From positions 1 through 5,510 of the forward strand of contig JAITWQ010000066.1 of assembly GCA_031285215.1 (NCBI GenBank): 5,510 nt of DNA, in the 5' to 3' direction. The notes below the pieces were generated by a model. The model was not told the DNA's origin. It searched no databases and was given only the letters and a program-made list of their open reading frames with translations. This DNA is from Syntrophobacterales bacterium. GTDB lineage: Bacteria; Desulfobacterota; Syntrophia; Syntrophales; JAAYKM01. How positions within the stretch are numbered: the stretch's first letter is position 1; every line of letters starts with the position of its first letter. The position numbers were made by a program, and so were the translations under genes. Shown piece by piece: positions 5,157 to 5,510 of this stretch.

Positions 5157-5510
5157 ATGAACAAAGGAATGTATGCTTTTGCAAAAGGCAATGACGTTTT
5201 CGTTGTTGTATGTAAGACAAAATGCCCAAATGAATGGCAGGCATTGAAAGAATTAGACGGCTGTGAAGTCGAATCTGACGATATGTTTTACATTATGGGA
5301 ACTGATGCACGAGGCGAATTGGAGAAAACATTATCCGAAAAATTATTGGTGTTCAGGTCAAATGAAACAATTTATTTTAAATGTGTTGTTCCCGATGAAG
5401 TTTTGAACATTTTGAGTGAAGAATCAGGGTTTATGTTAATTCAGTCCGACTTATTACTGAATGAAAATCAAATCTATCAAATGTTTACAGAACAGGAAAT
5501 TGAAGGATTA
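5157..5510 (+). CDS. Unrecognised AT-rich gene, 3' end beyond window
   Basis: An open reading frame of 118 codons runs uninterrupted from ATG at 5157 to the window edge. It starts M-N-K-G-M-Y-A-F-A-K-G-N-D-V and has a strong AAGGAG ribosome binding site (5144-5149) 7 bases upstream. The visible part is acidic and soluble-looking, with a beta-rich start (VFVVVCKTKCPNEW), then ELDGCEVESDDMFYIMG and a region of mixed strands and helices; there is no signal peptide, membrane span or catalytic motif I can name. Cysteines at residues 19, 23, 36 and 76 do not form a standard metal motif. It follows the SUKH-like gene by 56 bases on the same strand with similar AT-rich codons, so the two are probably co-transcribed and may belong to one immunity or defence cassette. 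That role is inferred only from position; I do not recognise the family. Confidence 0.8.
   Translation, partial: MNKGMYAFAKGNDVFVVVCKTKCPNEWQALKELDGCEVESDDMFYIMGTDARGELEKTLSEKLLVFRSNETIYFKCVVPDEVLNILSEESGFMLIQSDLLLNENQIYQMFTEQEIEGL

Overview
The window looks like chromosomal DNA of a strictly anaerobic bacterium, most likely a Bacillota member (Clostridia or Negativicutes). This is inferred from a short, strict-anaerobe (class I) hybrid-cluster protein, its dedicated ferredoxin-type partner, a Crp/Fnr regulator and AGGAGG-like ribosome binding sites. No rRNA, tRNA, CRISPR array or transposase gene is visible.

Layout. Positions 1-753 are the 3' end of lon, covering most of the proteolytic domain with the Ser-Lys dyad. 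A 147-base gap rich in inverted repeats separates it from a convergent Crp/Fnr-family regulator gene on the minus strand (901-1569). A 181-base divergent control region (1570-1750) follows. Then come a plus-strand iron-sulfur protein gene (1751-2452) and hcp, the hybrid-cluster protein gene (start chosen at 2640, end 4214). After a 214-base structured gap the DNA becomes visibly more AT-rich and carries an SMI1/KNR4 (SUKH)-like gene (4429-5100) and an unrecognised gene cut by the window end (5157-5510).

How it works together. The centre is a compact nitrosative-stress module: regulator, ferredoxin-like electron carrier and Hcp, matching the known HcpR/hcp/ferredoxin arrangement of anaerobes. 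The divergent region holds two identical copies of a 15-base sequence containing the imperfect palindrome GTTG-N6-CAAC. One copy is centred 41.5 bases before the start site predicted from a perfect TATAAT box in front of the ferredoxin gene, the classic activator position for Crp/Fnr proteins. The other lies between the regulator's likely promoter and its start codon, where binding should repress. The simplest reading is that the regulator activates ferredoxin-hcp and limits its own synthesis. The 187-base stretch between the ferredoxin gene and hcp contains two overlapping, mutually exclusive RNA stems, so hcp may have a further layer of control.

The right end looks like an accessory insertion of immunity-type genes: different base composition, a SUKH-like gene, an unknown neighbour, and no toxin gene in view. 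The metabolic part is recognisable biology. The less described elements are the two-operator logic, the hcp leader, the folded DNA/RNA element at 4253-4350 and the unknown last gene.
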